Origin: Pegoplata infirma
Taxonomy: Eukaryota; Arthropoda; Insecta; Diptera; Anthomyiidae
Assembly: GCA_963921195.1 (NCBI GenBank)
Contig: OY992540.1
Location: 17,181,136 to 17,245,135, forward strand
Length of the DNA: 64,000 bases
Direction: 5' to 3'
Below, one piece after another: positions 63,591-64,000 of the stretch. The position numbers and the translations under genes were made by a program. The notes beneath the pieces are model-generated. The model made no database searches. It saw nothing but the letters and a program-made list of their open reading frames with translations, and was not told where the DNA came from. The stretch's first letter is position 1; every line of letters starts with the position of its first letter.

Positions 63591-64000
63591 AAATATGAAC
63601 TTTCAAAGTGTTAGTGATACATACAAAATGCACTCCCACTCTAGCTGTCAATTTCATTTTAAATCTCCGAAAGATAAATTACAATGCACTTTGATGACAA
63701 TGTTGGAACATATGTTTTCGTCTTCTTCAGCTTCTGTTTGCAGTTGTCGTTATTTTATACTTAAGTGCAGCACTTTTTCCATTGTTCGATGTATATGGAT
63801 GGATGGCGTTGGTTTGTAATTTTCAGATTCTATCGGCGAGATAAGTGCCAACAACACCACCACCACACAACTCTTTGTGTCACCCAATTTAGTCGTAAGT
63901 TTGCAACAGGTCACTTGTACAACATGATAGTTTTCCAATGTATGTTTGCATGTTTTACATGTAATCATGAACATATTTTTTTCTATTTTGATTCGTTATT
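63591..64000. other. more complex, non-repetitive DNA at the window edge
   Basis: Less AT-biased and without repeat partners; contains CAACAACACCACCACCACAC. A 74-codon plus-strand frame (63595-63819, starting MNFQSVSDTYKMHSHSS) and a 74-codon minus-strand frame (63750-63974) overlap here. Neither shows a domain or convincing splice sites. It could be edge of a gene or regulatory DNA. Confidence 0.25.

Noticed and set aside
63595..63974. Overlapping 74-codon frames on both strands
   Set aside because: No domain, and overlap on opposite strands suggests at most one could be real. Described as unassigned edge DNA.
1..64000. CRISPR arrays, bacterial operons, rRNA genes or riboswitches
   Set aside because: Repeat spacing, base composition and splice-like features are eukaryotic. 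No direct-repeat/spacer array or rRNA-like sequence was seen.

Overview
This is eukaryotic nuclear DNA from an insect, most likely a brachyceran (perhaps calyptrate) fly. It is very AT-rich, has no operons or dense coding, and carries fly-type dispersed repeats ending in TATACCCTCCA with internal GACGGACGGACATCGC blocks, which look DINE-1/INE-1-like. It also holds decayed non-LTR retrotransposons, tRNA-derived SINEs and many short inverted-repeat elements. Most of the window is repeat, and the long gaps between repeats read as intron or intergenic DNA. The species is not determinable from what I can see.

Host coding evidence is thin. (1) A minus-strand first coding exon (39611-39728) starts at ATG and ends in a consensus donor (G|GTAAGT). 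The A-rich sequence on its 5' side (39729-41200) looks like a long fly 5' UTR and promoter, and a 16-bp minisatellite lies just beyond (41208-41640). Its next exon would lie at lower coordinates and was not found. (2) A possible plus-strand signal-peptide exon (2186-2304) ends in a donor, and its ATG lies in or at the end of a SINE.

Layout. 0-8.2 kb: MITE debris, a 170-bp tandem repeat, two decayed non-LTR fragments on the minus strand (endonuclease 1.14-2.04 kb, reverse transcriptase 5.57-7.26 kb), one plus-strand RNase H fragment (7.45-8.2 kb), SINE pieces and a hairpin with a tRNA-like core. 8.2-19.8 kb: DINE-like copies, a hAT-type MITE splitting one of them, a nested TIR element, and a 1.9-kb inverted-repeat element inserted in the tip of a foldback element. 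19.8-29.3 kb: TIR elements, a hAT-type MITE full of ATATGCA, arrays of GGGATTTTTC, and a TIR element with two tRNA-like modules. 30.8-39.5 kb: two foldback elements carrying CGCGA..TCGCG palindromes about every 150 bp, another TIR element with a tRNA-like core, and a Tc1-type transposon end with its helix-turn-helix. 39.6-43.9 kb: host exon, probable 5' UTR, and tandem arrays. 44.3-52.9 kb: two DINE-like elements broken by a 2.27-kb TIR element with a spliced-looking gene, by a Tigger/pogo MITE and by a 1.1-kb palindrome; a small hAT element with transposase remains sits between them. 52.9-64 kb: more MITEs, DINE-like copies and a SINE.

Two observations stand out. First, the intact TIR element at 44371-46635 has an 8-bp target duplication and a gene I cannot assign to a named transposase. 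Second, tRNA-like pol III promoter modules repeatedly sit in the loop of inverted-repeat elements (4.85, 27.9, 28.2, 32.9 and 42.6 kb, plus a SINE tail inside the element at 12.3-13.0 kb). At least eight insertions can be resolved to exact 8-bp target duplications, so the order of nesting can be read directly.
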